Of a DNA stretch of 64,000 nucleotides, positions 27,565 to 36,003 are shown in pieces. Numbering within the stretch: the stretch's first letter is position 1; the number at the start of each line of letters is the position of its first letter. Below the pieces are notes generated by a model. That model made no database searches, was not told where the DNA came from, and was given only the letters and a program-made list of their open reading frames with translations. The DNA lies in contig NZ_WXEY01000002.1 of NCBI RefSeq assembly GCF_009877425.1, positions 76,960 to 140,959 of the forward strand, written 5' to 3'. A program made the translations under genes and the position numbers. This stretch comes from Heliomicrobium undosum. Lineage in GTDB: Bacteria > Bacillota > Desulfitobacteriia > Heliobacteriales > Heliobacteriaceae.

Positions 27565-27569
27565 AATGA
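27551..27569 (+). repeat. Right copy of the 19-bp inverted repeat (overlaps dif)
   Basis: ATATTATGTAAACTAATGA covers the dif centre and XerD half plus 5 bp beyond it. It is the exact reverse complement of 27014-27032, with 518 bp between the copies. Confidence 0.85.
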
Positions 27570-27577
27570 AGTTGAAG

Positions 27578-27604
27578 AAAAAGGGACGGCTTTCCGACCG
27601 TCCC
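27578..27604 (-). terminator. Distal terminator of the CoA-disulfide reductase gene
   Basis: The stem GGGACGG/CCGTCCC is followed on the minus strand by five T. It lies beyond the proximal terminator at 27651-27690. Confidence 0.6.
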
Positions 27605-27650
27605 CAACAGGTTAACTTTTTAGAAAAAATCCTGCTTTTCGGCGCTGAAC

Positions 27651-27690
27651 AAAAAAAGTAAGCCCTGTTTCTCATCTAGAAAAACAGGGC
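27651..27690 (-). terminator. Terminator of the CoA-disulfide reductase gene
   Basis: The stem GCCCTGTTT/AAACAGGGC is followed on the minus strand by TTAC and seven T. Confidence 0.8.
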
Positions 27691-27725
27691 GTCACTGTCC
27701 AATTCAGCGCTTCATTGGCAAGGGA

Positions 27726-29429
27726 TCAACCGCTCTTTTCCATCGCATAGGGCCAGGCCAGGACACCGCCCTCCATCACGTTGACATTGCGCCAGCCGTT
27801 GGCCTCCAGGATGCAGGCGGCTTCATAACCACGCAGGGAAATCTTGCAGTAGACGATGATCTCACGGTCCTTGTCAGCAGGCAACTCGTGAAGGCGTTGA
27901 CGCAGCATGCCCAGCGGGATCAGGGTCTCGCCGATGCCAAGACGCATGACTTCAAACTCGTCTTTCCCCCGCACATCGAGGAAAAAGACATCGTCCCCCC
28001 TGTCGACTTTGTTTTTCACGTCCATGACGGAGATGCCTTTCATCCGTCCCGCCAGCTTGTTCTCCAGCACATGGGCGGTCGTGATCAGCGAGTCGATGGC
28101 CTGAGAAAAGGGCGGCGCGTAAGGCAGGTCAGCGTTGATCATGTCTTCGACGGTGAACCGGCCCTGCACGGCCAGCGCTGCAGCAGCGATGCGCCGGCTC
28201 ACATCGCCGATGCCGACGCACTGAACCCCCAGGATCTGCCTGCTGTCGCGATGGGCCACCATTTTCGTGATGATCGGTTTGCCGCCCATGAAACCCGGTT
28301 TATCCAAGGTGGTCGTCGTGGCGGTGATGATATCGGTGTATCCGAGACGGTGCGCCGCCTGTTCCGAGAGACCAGTGGCGCCGGCGGTGTAATCAAAGAC
28401 TTTGCAAATCCCTGTCTGGATGGTTCCGGGAAAACGGGCGCAGTTGCCCTCGATCACATTCTGTCCCGCCACACGGCCTTGCAGGTTGGCCAGGTCTCCC
28501 AGCGGCGCCAGGACGCTTTGCCCGGTGATCCGGTTCCTGACTTCTACACAGTCTCCGGCCGCGTAGATGTTCGAGTCGGAGGTCTGCATGTACTCGTCTA
28601 CCAGGATCCCGCCCCGTTCGCCGATAGCCAGACCGGCCTGGCGGGCTAAGGTCACATTCGGTTTCACCCCGATGGCGATGATGGCCAGTTGACAGGGCAG
28701 TTCCGTGCCGTCTTGCAGGCGAACCGCCGTTAATTCACCGTCGCGACCGATGAAGGCGGCGACACCGTTGTGGGTGATCACCCTGGCGGCTTTGCTTTGC
28801 ACATGCTTTTCCAGCATGCTCGCCAGTTCCCAGTCGAGGAATGTCAAGGTGTGTGGCATCATCTCGACAACGGTCATGTGGATGCCGGACTGCTGCAGCG
28901 CTTCGCAGACCTCCATCCCAATCAAGCCGCCGCCGACGATGACTCCTTCTTTGACGACGCCTTCGTCTCGGATCCGGCGCAGGTAGTCGGCGTCCTTCAG
29001 CGAGTGCAAGGTTGTCACACCTTTTAGTTCCGTCCCTGCGATAGGCGGAATCAGCGCCTGGGCGCCGGTGGCGATGACCAGTTTATCGTAATTCACTGTC
29101 CGCGTTTCCCCGGTCGGCAGGTGGACGCAATGGACCTGCCGCTTCTCACGGTCGATCGCCGTCGCCTCGGTGCTCACCAGGGCGGTTATGTTCTTTGCGG
29201 CTTTAAAAAAGTTGCTGTCGCGGACAACCCCAGTGGGGCTGCAGATCAGTTGGTTCCGGTCGTGGAAGACACCGCCCACATAATACGGATAGCCGCAGGA
29301 TGCCATGGAAAGGTCGGCTTCCTTCTGGATGATGGTAACTTCCGCAAATTCATCAAGGCGACGAGCACGCGCTGCGGCTTTCGGTCCGGCGGCAGCGCCG
29401 CCGATGACGACGATTCTTCGAGATCCCAT
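27726..29429 (-). CDS. CoA-disulfide reductase / NADH oxidase with C-terminal rhodanese domain
   Basis: This flavoprotein of about 567 residues has an FAD-binding motif GGAAAGPKAAARAR, the single active-site cysteine in MASCGYPYYVGG (near residue 43), a second NAD(P)H-binding motif GGGLIGMEVCEAL and the FAD motif YAAGDC. From about residue 470 a rhodanese domain follows, with catalytic cysteine in VYCKISLRG. The same fusion (CoADR-RHD) in Bacillus reduces CoA disulfide or persulfides; here it may act in oxygen or sulfide stress of an anaerobe. AAGGAGGGG upstream favours the ATG at 29429 over the one at 29450. It lies about 80 bp downstream of an Fe-S gene on the same strand. Confidence 0.93.
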   Translation of the reverse strand: MGSRRIVVIGGAAAGPKAAARARRLDEFAEVTIIQKEADLSMASCGYPYYVGGVFHDRNQLICSPTGVVRDSNFFKAAKNITALVSTEATAIDREKRQVHCVHLPTGETRTVNYDKLVIATGAQALIPPIAGTELKGVTTLHSLKDADYLRRIRDEGVVKEGVIVGGGLIGMEVCEALQQSGIHMTVVEMMPHTLTFLDWELASMLEKHVQSKAARVITHNGVAAFIGRDGELTAVRLQDGTELPCQLAIIAIGVKPNVTLARQAGLAIGERGGILVDEYMQTSDSNIYAAGDCVEVRNRITGQSVLAPLGDLANLQGRVAGQNVIEGNCARFPGTIQTGICKVFDYTAGATGLSEQAAHRLGYTDIITATTTTLDKPGFMGGKPIITKMVAHRDSRQILGVQCVGIGDVSRRIAAAALAVQGRFTVEDMINADLPYAPPFSQAIDSLITTAHVLENKLAGRMKGISVMDVKNKVDRGDDVFFLDVRGKDEFEVMRLGIGETLIPLGMLRQRLHELPADKDREIIVYCKISLRGYEAACILEANGWRNVNVMEGGVLAWPYAMEKSG

Positions 29430-29509
29430 AGTTGGCTGCCCCTCCTTCATCGACGGTTGCTTGTGAAATACGTTGATGACACAAGTGGTTACGTTTCATG
29501 TCAGACGAT

Positions 29510-30157
29510 TTAAACGCTTTTGCCGATGGGACAGCACTTGATGCAGCGGCTGCACCCCTCACATTTTCGCAGGTCCACCTCTCCCCTTTCCAACGGCGCT
29601 TGTGGGCAAAGGCTCAGGCATAGTCCACAGTCATTGCAGCCCATACTCGCCGGTTGCTCTACTTGACCAGGAAGCGGCAGCCCCCCTTCCACCTCCACCC
29701 CGGTGATCAGCATCCGTGGACCGAATCGGGGATGGACGAGCAACCCGAAGGGCGACAGATTGCCCAGACCTGCCGTTTCGGCCAGTTCGGGCAGGTTTAT
29801 CTTCGGCGAGAGGGTCGTAAAGATGCGAAAACGCCGTCCCTGGGCGCGGAGCACCCGTTCCAAATCAAGCAGGAAGTCGTGGCTGTCGTGGAAGGCGTCT
29901 AAATCAAACTCATCGCCCTTCCACTTAAATATGAAGATGTATGTATCCCCCGCGCGCCCGGCGTCATTGGGGCGTTTGAGCAAATCCTCCAGCAAAGGCA
30001 GCGGCTGTCGATTGCGGTTTCTTCTCGATTGCCGGCGCTGCCACCAGGCGCGCGGATCGCGTTTGAACAACAGCAGGCTTGGGATTATGGTCCCAAAGAA
30101 TTCGATGGCGGCGCCGTTTTTGATTACACCCTGAAAGCGGACGTTTCTGCGACTCAT
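29510..30157 (-). CDS. Two-cluster 4Fe-4S protein related to the C-terminal half of QueG
   Basis: The protein has about 215 residues. The C-terminus has two 4Fe-4S motifs, CNDCGLCLSLCP and CEGCSRCIKCCP. Before them, LAETAGLGNLSPFGLLVHP followed by FGPRMLITGVEVEG matches the region preceding the clusters in epoxyqueuosine reductase QueG and corrinoid reductive dehalogenases. The N-terminal B12-binding half of those proteins is missing; instead about 90 Arg-rich and hydrophobic residues stand there. The activity is unknown, probably electron transfer. AGGGGG upstream supports the ATG at 30157, which overlaps a small upstream frame (ATGA). Confidence 0.75.
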   Translation of the reverse strand: MSRRNVRFQGVIKNGAAIEFFGTIIPSLLLFKRDPRAWWQRRQSRRNRNRQPLPLLEDLLKRPNDAGRAGDTYIFIFKWKGDEFDLDAFHDSHDFLLDLERVLRAQGRRFRIFTTLSPKINLPELAETAGLGNLSPFGLLVHPRFGPRMLITGVEVEGGLPLPGQVEQPASMGCNDCGLCLSLCPQAPLERGEVDLRKCEGCSRCIKCCPIGKSV

Positions 30158-30270
30158 ATCGATATACCCCCTGGAGGTAACATTTGCTTTACCTTTATTC
30201 CACACGCAGGGGGGATTTCCTTCAACCTTTCAATCGCCGCCGCTTTTCCAGTAAAAAAATTTACCTCCAT
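30154..30270 (-). CDS. Possible 38-residue leader ORF overlapping the Fe-S gene
   Basis: An ATG frame of 38 codons ends in TGA that overlaps the ATG of the Fe-S gene (ATGA), as in coupled genes. A likely promoter (TTGGTA, 17 bp, TATTAT) lies so close that its start codon would be at the very 5' end of the transcript. The region also contains GGAGGTAA and its exact complement TTACCTCC, which could fold over the ribosome binding site of the Fe-S gene. Real peptide or regulatory leader cannot be decided. Confidence 0.3.
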   Translation of the reverse strand: MEVNFFTGKAAAIERLKEIPPACGIKVKQMLPPGGISI

Positions 30271-30390
30271 ATAATAACTATCACTAGGAATTTTACCAAC
30301 GGTGTCGAAAAAAGTGACATATTGACGTACACGTGTAAGTGTTCCTAGAACAAATTCTTGAACAGCAGTGCAACGTAAGGAGGAAGTGCA

Positions 30391-31392
30391 ATGCCCAACG
30401 GCAACGTCAAAGACCCCAACATCATCGAAGCCGATCCGCTCATCGGAACGCCGGTGGAAGACAGTGAGGTCTTTCCCGGTCAGCAGAACTACGAAGATAC
30501 CTGCGCCATTCGTTCCCAGCAATTTATCATCGAACAGTTCACTGGACTCCCCATGACGGAGGAACAGTTGATGGCAGAGGCCAGCGCCAACGGCTGGTAT
30601 ACCCCTGGCGGCGGAACGCCCCTCGAAGATGTAGGCAATCTGCTGGAACTGCACGGTATCCCTGTCAACCGCATCGAGAACGCCAACATCTTCAATCTGG
30701 CCAATGAACTGGCCCAAGGACATAAGGTGATCATCGGCGTCGATTCAGGTGAACTTTGGCAGGAACAGCCCATCTTGAGCAACATCGCCGATCAACTGGG
30801 CATCTCCGGAACGGACCATGCGGTTGTTGTCAGCGGGATCGACACATCCGACCCGGAACATATCAAAGTCATCGTCAGCGATCCCGGGACGGGAGAAGCG
30901 GCGGCTACATATCCCCTAGAGGATTTTCTTGATGCCTGGCAGGACAGCGGATGCTACATGGTGTCCACCCAGGAACCGGCGCCTCCCCACCTCCCCGAGA
31001 TGGAGAACTTCGACTACGCAGCAGGCTACATTCCCGCCGTTGGGGACGTGCCCTTTGAAGAAATGCAGGATCTCATGTATCATCCCGATGAATGGTGGCG
31101 TCTGACCGAGACGGCCTGGGACCAGGACGCCCTGGGGTCTGTCGATCACGAGGCAGAAGGCGATCCGGCCCACATTAACCATGAAGGCAAGGAAAGCCTC
31201 GTAGACCTGCTCGATGACAATGACGACACGCCCACGTCCATTGAAGAACTGATCGAAGATCTCAATCCCTTCGACTCAGACGATGATACCGGTAACCCTT
31301 CTGACCATCATGACCAAGATCATGGGCAGGAAAACCTTCACTCCTATGCCGATCTGCTCGACGACCCTGCAGATGGAGATGATTGGCTGTAA
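30391..31392 (+). CDS. C39-like papain-fold peptidase with acidic C-terminal tail
   Basis: The 333 residues start with a C39-like cysteine peptidase domain: Q32, C38 in YEDTCAIRSQQ, H143 in GTDHAVVVSGID and D164 in VSDPGTG make a plausible triad with oxyanion glutamine. No signal peptide or membrane segment is visible, so it is probably cytoplasmic. The last 120 residues are very acidic, with many Asp and Glu. It is preceded by AAGGAGGAAG. Its stop is 13 bp before the next gene, an unknown 791-residue protein, so the two form a unit of their own on the strand opposite to their neighbours. The substrate is unknown; processing or inhibition of the partner is a guess. Confidence 0.7.
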   Translation: MPNGNVKDPNIIEADPLIGTPVEDSEVFPGQQNYEDTCAIRSQQFIIEQFTGLPMTEEQLMAEASANGWYTPGGGTPLEDVGNLLELHGIPVNRIENANIFNLANELAQGHKVIIGVDSGELWQEQPILSNIADQLGISGTDHAVVVSGIDTSDPEHIKVIVSDPGTGEAAATYPLEDFLDAWQDSGCYMVSTQEPAPPHLPEMENFDYAAGYIPAVGDVPFEEMQDLMYHPDEWWRLTETAWDQDALGSVDHEAEGDPAHINHEGKESLVDLLDDNDDTPTSIEELIEDLNPFDSDDDTGNPSDHHDQDHGQENLHSYADLLDDPADGDDWL

Positions 31393-31405
31393 GGAGAGGT
31401 GACCT

Positions 31406-33781
31406 ATGTCGATTGCAGAGATCAGCAAGAGATTGAAATCAGGCGAGTCGATCATCTGCAACCCCAGCAGCATTGATTCGCTGGAGTTTACAGGCTCCTC
31501 AATCGTCGGAACGCGCAGCCTCTATCTCACCAGTCAGGGACGGGTCTTTGCGCACGATACAGGCGGCTTGTTCGGCGACCCCAAGTTGATTACTGTCCAA
31601 CTGCAAAAAGGCGATCTGCGGACGAGTTTTGAAGAACAGGTTCGCGTCGCTTACAGCAAGAAAAATGATTACAACCTGTCCTTCACCATCGTTTTTTCCC
31701 TCCCCGACTTCCTGTCCCTTTGCAGCCGGTCACCCGGCCTCTTTGAAATCCCGGCCGAGCGCACCTATATCAAGTTGGAACAGGGCTTCTTTCCCGTCAA
31801 TTTGAAGATCGCCGGTCACGCCATTGTCCTTACTTCCGGCGTCTATAAAAACAAATTGGACTTGACGCGGGCGACCGCCTGCCAGTATGAAAAACCCTAC
31901 ATCAAATTGTCGGGACGCTTCACATGGTCCGATGAGTGCAAAAGAGAAAAAACAATAAAGAAGGCCGAACTGCTGGTCTTGGATGAGCATGCGGCGCGAA
32001 GCGTCGTCGAAGCCTGGTCCCGTCTGCCCAAACTATTCGATCTCGTGCCCATCGACGCCATGCTCTTCCCCGGAGAATACACGGGCCGGCTGGATCAGGC
32101 GGGAACGCGCCGGAAGCCGGCGCTGCTGGCGCTGAGCCAAGATATGGCTCAAATCGTCGATGAAGAACGGATGCGCGTCCTGGCCGAACAACTCATAGAC
32201 GACGAGGAACCATCCATCGCCTACGATTCCTACACCCAATCGCTCTATTTCTTCCGCGATGATGACAACTGCCGCATCTCCCTCAATGGTCTGAAAATGG
32301 AGGAACAGGTCCATCTGGCGGAGCGCTTCGCCGGGCAATGGGTCATCTTCGAAACAGGTGTCTTCGGCAGCCTCGCCGATATGGCCTGCATCGATGAAAC
32401 CCTCCTCTTTGTCCACAGCCCGGGCGAATGCCGGTTTATCGATCCCGACGGGATGGAAACGGTCCATCGCTTTTCAGACCAGGATGCCGAGTTTTATTTC
32501 AACAGCAGCGGCATCCCCTTTATCGTCTACCGAGAACAGGTTCTCTCCCTAATCCTCCGCGAGGAGGACAAACAGGAGGAGTACCAGCAGTTCTGGAAGA
32601 CAGGCTTGCCGTTGCAAAAACTCTCCCGCAAGAGCTTGTGCCTTGCCGAGAACAGCAGCCAGCCCTTCATCTTCCGCTTTGACGCCGATGGATGCGCCTT
32701 GATGCAGGATCCCCAACGCCATCTGGACAAGTTCGCCTATTCCTCCCTCAAGCGGATTCAGTACCTGGAACTCGCCCAGGAGGAAGATGACTTTTGCCGC
32801 ATCGTGCTGTTGATCCAGGGGCGCGGCGATGTTCCCCTGCGCGCGCCGATGCAGACGATCAAGGGGCTGATTCAATCCCAGTACCAGTCTCTAAAAAAAG
32901 AAGCCACCCTGGCGCTGCCCGACAACAGTCTTTTTGCCCAGTGGACCCAGAACGTCAACGACTACATCATGACGCAACTGTTTTCCCAATTCTTCGTCAT
33001 CGAAGCGGAGATCCAGACCCTACAAGCGACAGAGGCGGAGGAAAAAGAGAAACTGGCCCAACAGGCCAACTACCTCTACTATGCCGTTCAGGGTCTGAAA
33101 AAACACCTGGACATGCTCAGCATCTACCTGCCGCTGATGCTGAAACAGGAAGAGCAGCGCCTGGCCCGCAAGGCAAAGCAGAATGTCAAGGTAGAGGTGT
33201 TCAAGAGCCTGCAGCGGGGGCTCTCCGGCATCACCGGGCAAATCTCTCGTTCCCTTGGGGACGTGGAACGCAGCTTGGGGCCGATCTCTTACGTCATCGT
33301 CCCGCAGCCTGAAATAGAAGAGGACAACAGCGATCTGGCCAGATGGGGCGCCACGCTGGCCTCGGTGGCCATCAACCCCGCCTACGCGGTCAATCTGGTG
33401 CGCATGTTCTTCGATGAAGACGCCCGCGACAACAGGGAAAGAGCCAAGGATGAACTGGAGAAAAACCGTTTGAAGCTCTATGTGGAGCAGGCCATTCACA
33501 GCTACGAGTATTTGATGCGGGCCGTTCTCCCCTACTGCATTTCCGAGACGAGCGAGACGGTGAACAAGTGCTACAAGAGCCTCGGCGACTCTTACGCCGT
33601 CCTGTTGAAGCTGAAACCGGCCCGGGAGATGCTCTTCGAACGATTCTGCGAACTGCACCTGTATAAAGAGATGCCTGTGAGCCCCTCCCACCTGCTGACC
33701 CGGCGGGCCATGCTGGAGAAGATCCGCAGTTCCATGGAGCGAATGAACGGCTTTATCCGCCAGTGCCGGTGGAGTGAATAA
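31406..33781 (+). CDS. Large protein of unknown function paired with the C39-like peptidase
   Basis: This 791-residue protein is not recognised. The N-terminal 500 residues look like consecutive beta-rich modules (for example SLYLTSQGRVFAHD, YIKLEQGFFPVNLKIAGHA and SIAYDSYTQSLYFFRDDDN), perhaps PH- or GRAM-like. The C-terminal 290 residues are mostly helical with coiled-coil character and two moderately hydrophobic patches. No signal peptide, Walker motif or catalytic signature is apparent. AGGAGAGG precedes the ATG. It is the second and last gene of a two-gene unit ending in a hairpin terminator. A membrane-remodelling or contractile scaffold would fit the shape, but there is no direct evidence. 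Confidence 0.6.
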   Translation: MSIAEISKRLKSGESIICNPSSIDSLEFTGSSIVGTRSLYLTSQGRVFAHDTGGLFGDPKLITVQLQKGDLRTSFEEQVRVAYSKKNDYNLSFTIVFSLPDFLSLCSRSPGLFEIPAERTYIKLEQGFFPVNLKIAGHAIVLTSGVYKNKLDLTRATACQYEKPYIKLSGRFTWSDECKREKTIKKAELLVLDEHAARSVVEAWSRLPKLFDLVPIDAMLFPGEYTGRLDQAGTRRKPALLALSQDMAQIVDEERMRVLAEQLIDDEEPSIAYDSYTQSLYFFRDDDNCRISLNGLKMEEQVHLAERFAGQWVIFETGVFGSLADMACIDETLLFVHSPGECRFIDPDGMETVHRFSDQDAEFYFNSSGIPFIVYREQVLSLILREEDKQEEYQQFWKTGLPLQKLSRKSLCLAENSSQPFIFRFDADGCALMQDPQRHLDKFAYSSLKRIQYLELAQEEDDFCRIVLLIQGRGDVPLRAPMQTIKGLIQSQYQSLKKEATLALPDNSLFAQWTQNVNDYIMTQLFSQFFVIEAEIQTLQATEAEEKEKLAQQANYLYYAVQGLKKHLDMLSIYLPLMLKQEEQRLARKAKQNVKVEVFKSLQRGLSGITGQISRSLGDVERSLGPISYVIVPQPEIEEDNSDLARWGATLASVAINPAYAVNLVRMFFDEDARDNRERAKDELEKNRLKLYVEQAIHSYEYLMRAVLPYCISETSETVNKCYKSLGDSYAVLLKLKPAREMLFERFCELHLYKEMPVSPSHLLTRRAMLEKIRSSMERMNGFIRQCRWSE

Positions 33782-33809
33782 CCAGCCGCAACCGCAAAAG
33801 GTTTCAAGG

Positions 33810-33842
33810 AAAGACCGCCTCTCCGGTAGGAAGGCGGTCTTT
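33810..33842. terminator. Terminator between the two-gene unit and leuA
   Basis: AAAGACCGCCT and AGGCGGTCTTT form an 11-bp stem around an 11-nt loop. The two flanking genes converge here, and the hairpin may serve both. Confidence 0.7.
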
Positions 33843-33906
33843 CTGACTTCTAAGTGAGCGTAATGCTTTGTGTAAATAATGCGTCACCTAAAGTCCCTAG
33901 AAATTG

Positions 33907-35472
33907 TTATCGTAACTTAGAGAGGGCGTCTACATAGGCTTTGGCGCTGGCCTCAATGATGTCGGTGCTGACCCCCCGGCCCATCACGGAGGGGTTGTCG
34001 CCGGTCCTGATTTTTACGGTGGCGTTACCCAGGGCCTCAGCGCCCCGACTGACCGAGCGAAGGTTGTAATCTTCCAAGCGGATGGCTTTGCCGGTAATTC
34101 GGTCGATGGCCTTAAAGACGGCGTCGACAGGACCATTGCCTGCGGCGGCATCGGTGGTCTGGGCACCGTCGATTTCGAGTGTCACTGTGGCGGTGGCCGT
34201 TGCGGTTGCGGCGCTGGCGCCGGTAGTAGTACCGGGAATCGCATCATCAGCGCCAGTATCATTCTCTGAGACGTGACCGTTTGTTACGACAGAGATGCGC
34301 TTGAGTCGATAACGGCTCGCCTCCGGCCCGCCTGCGCCCATCAACATGTGCAGATCCTCGTCATAGACCTCTTGCTTCTGGTCGGCCAGGCGCAGGAACG
34401 CCTGGTAGACCTGCTCCATGTCTACCGTCTGGGAACTGTAGCCCAGTTCTTCCAGCCGGTGTTTTAATGCGTGACGGCCGGAACGGGCGCTGAGCACGAT
34501 CCGGTTTCTCGGCACGCCGATGATTTCCGGGTCGATGATCTCATAAGTCTGCTTTTCCTTGAGCACGCCGTCCTGGTGGATGCCCGAGGCGTGCATATAG
34601 GCGTTGGCGCCGACAATCGCCTTGTGGGCGGGCACAGGGACGCCGGTGATCATGGAGACGAGGCGGCTCGTCGGCGCGATCTCCCGCGTATTGATCCGGT
34701 GCTGGACATCGTACCGCTGTTTTTGCGTGTAGATGGCCATGATCACCTCTTCCAGCGATGTGTTGCCGGCCCGCTCACCGATGCCGTTAATCGTGCCTTC
34801 GACCTGGTCGGCGCCGGCCTTGATGCCGGCCAGGGAGTTGGCTGTCGCCATGCCCAGGTCGTTGTGGCAGTGGATGCTGAGGCGTGCCCGGTCGATGTTG
34901 GGAACATTGTTTTTCACGTAGGCGATCAGTTCGCCATATTCCCAGGGCGTGGCGTAGCCGACTGTGTCGGGCACGTTGACGACCGTCGCTCCCGCCTCAA
35001 TCACTCTTGTCAACACCTGCACCAAAAAGTCGTGGTCGCTCCGGAAAGCGTCTTCGGCGAAGAATTCAACGTCACTTATATAGGACTTGGCGTGTCGCAC
35101 GGCTGCGGCGGCCGCCTCGATCACCTGATCAGGGCGCATCTGCAACTTCTTCTCCATGTGCAGCGCTGACACAGCGATGCCGGTGTGAATCCGGGGCGAC
35201 TCAGCGTCTTTGAGCGCCTCAGCGCAACGGTCGATATCTTTGGCGACACAGCGCGACAGGCCGCAGACGGTGACGCCTTTCAGTTCTCTGGCGATGGTTT
35301 GGACCGATTCGAAGTCCCCCGGTGATGAAGCAGGAAAGCCCAGTTCAATCACATCAACGCCCAAACGGACCAGTTGGTGGGCGATCTCCAGTTTCTCTTT
35401 CAGGTTTAAGGTGATTCCTAACGATTGTTCTCCGTCCCGCAAGGTGGTGTCGAAGATGTACAGCCTCTTCAT
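33907..35472 (-). CDS. leuA: 2-isopropylmalate synthase
   Basis: LeuA condenses acetyl-CoA with 2-ketoisovalerate, the first step of leucine synthesis. The HMGL-like TIM barrel shows DTTLRDGEQ at the N-terminus, the metal-binding [12 protein letters not shown] and the motif [13 protein letters not shown]-terminal LeuA regulatory domain follows, with a low-complexity insertion rich in Thr and Ala (about residues 405-430), not typical of the family. AGGGAGG sets the ATG at 35472. The gene has a leucine T-box leader and a Leu-rich upstream ORF that overlaps its start. No leuB, leuC or leuD is adjacent, so leuA stands alone here. Confidence 0.96.
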   Translation of the reverse strand: MKRLYIFDTTLRDGEQSLGITLNLKEKLEIAHQLVRLGVDVIELGFPASSPGDFESVQTIARELKGVTVCGLSRCVAKDIDRCAEALKDAESPRIHTGIAVSALHMEKKLQMRPDQVIEAAAAAVRHAKSYISDVEFFAEDAFRSDHDFLVQVLTRVIEAGATVVNVPDTVGYATPWEYGELIAYVKNNVPNIDRARLSIHCHNDLGMATANSLAGIKAGADQVEGTINGIGERAGNTSLEEVIMAIYTQKQRYDVQHRINTREIAPTSRLVSMITGVPVPAHKAIVGANAYMHASGIHQDGVLKEKQTYEIIDPEIIGVPRNRIVLSARSGRHALKHRLEELGYSSQTVDMEQVYQAFLRLADQKQEVYDEDLHMLMGAGGPEASRYRLKRISVVTNGHVSENDTGADDAIPGTTTGASAATATATATVTLEIDGAQTTDAAAGNGPVDAVFKAIDRITGKAIRLEDYNLRSVSRGAEALGNATVKIRTGDNPSVMGRGVSTDIIEASAKAYVDALSKLR

Positions 35473-35656
35473 AGCCCTTATTCCTCCCTATTTTACTCAT
35501 TTCGCTCTGTCCAGCAAGATCCTTCCGGGTGTCTAGGCGACTGAGTTCATCCGCGCGGTCAAATTCTACCCGGCTTCTTCGAGCGTCTAAGCCCTTTAGG
35601 TCTTCAAGGCCCTCTAGGTCTCCAAGGTCTCCAAGGTCTCCAAGGTCTAGTTCCAT
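35354..35656 (-). CDS. Leu-rich upstream ORF between T-box terminator and leuA
   Basis: A 100-codon frame starts with ATG behind AGGGGGTGG, just after the T-box terminator. Its first 27 codons contain 8 leucines in (GDL)-like repeats, encoded by a 9-bp tandem repeat at about 35614-35649. The frame is +1 relative to leuA and runs 119 bp into it. This suggests a leader peptide whose translation responds to charged tRNA-Leu, or couples to leuA, but it might also be a chance frame through a repeat. Confidence 0.4.
   Translation of the reverse strand: MELDLGDLGDLGDLEGLEDLKGLDARRSRVEFDRADELSRLDTRKDLAGQSEMSKIGRNKGYEEAVHLRHHLAGRRTIVRNHLKPERETGDRPPTGPFGR
35614..35649 (-). repeat. 9-bp tandem repeat in the leuA leader
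   Basis: Units close to GGAGACCTT (minus strand) repeat about four times with single changes. They encode the repeated Gly-Asp-Leu of the upstream ORF. Confidence 0.8.
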
Positions 35657-35667
35657 CCTGAACCACC

Positions 35668-35997
35668 CCCTTTACCGGAAAAATATAAAACCCCCATCGC
35701 CTCAAACAATTGAGACGAAGGGGGTTCCTCCGCGGTACCACTCAAATAAACGGCAACAATAGGCCGCTCACTCTATCAGGATACGGGAACAGAAACACGG
35801 CTGCTCCGATATCCCCTTTCTTGTAACGGTGGAAGTTTCCGTCCGATTCTACTCTCCCCGAAGGGATTTCGGTCGGCAACTCAAGGGAGAGTTCAGTCCC
35901 TGCCTCGACCGCTTCGCACCAACCAGCGGCTCTCTGACCTCCGCACGAGGACCTACTATTCCCTCTCATCGTCTGTTTCCGAATATTAGTGGAATTG
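35668..35997 (-). promoter_or_regulatory. Leucine T-box leader of leuA
   Basis: The conserved T-box sequence GAGTGGTACCGCGG is at 35730-35743 on the minus strand. It is followed by a GC-rich terminator with stem AACCCCC/GGGGGTT (about 35681-35727) and T-rich tail, which is the antiterminator/terminator switch. The likely specifier is CTC (35889-35891) in GAACTCTCC, a leucine codon, matching the downstream leuA. Uncharged tRNA-Leu would stabilise antitermination. The leader is long enough for stems I-III. The specifier is assigned by eye; an AUC nearby is the other candidate. Confidence 0.88.
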
Positions 35998-36003
35998 CTC
36001 CGA

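Larger units (their letters stand above)
26849..27725. other. Gene-poor terminus region of about 880 bp
   Basis: No convincing gene is seen. The stretch holds a LexA-like box (26991-27002), a 19-bp inverted repeat pair (27014-27032 and 27551-27569), a small hairpin (27138-27163), a dif site (27537-27564) and two minus-strand terminators. A 48-codon frame from an ATG near 27081 lacks a ribosome binding site and is not called. The 27.17-27.53 kb part shows nothing recognisable. Confidence 0.6.
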
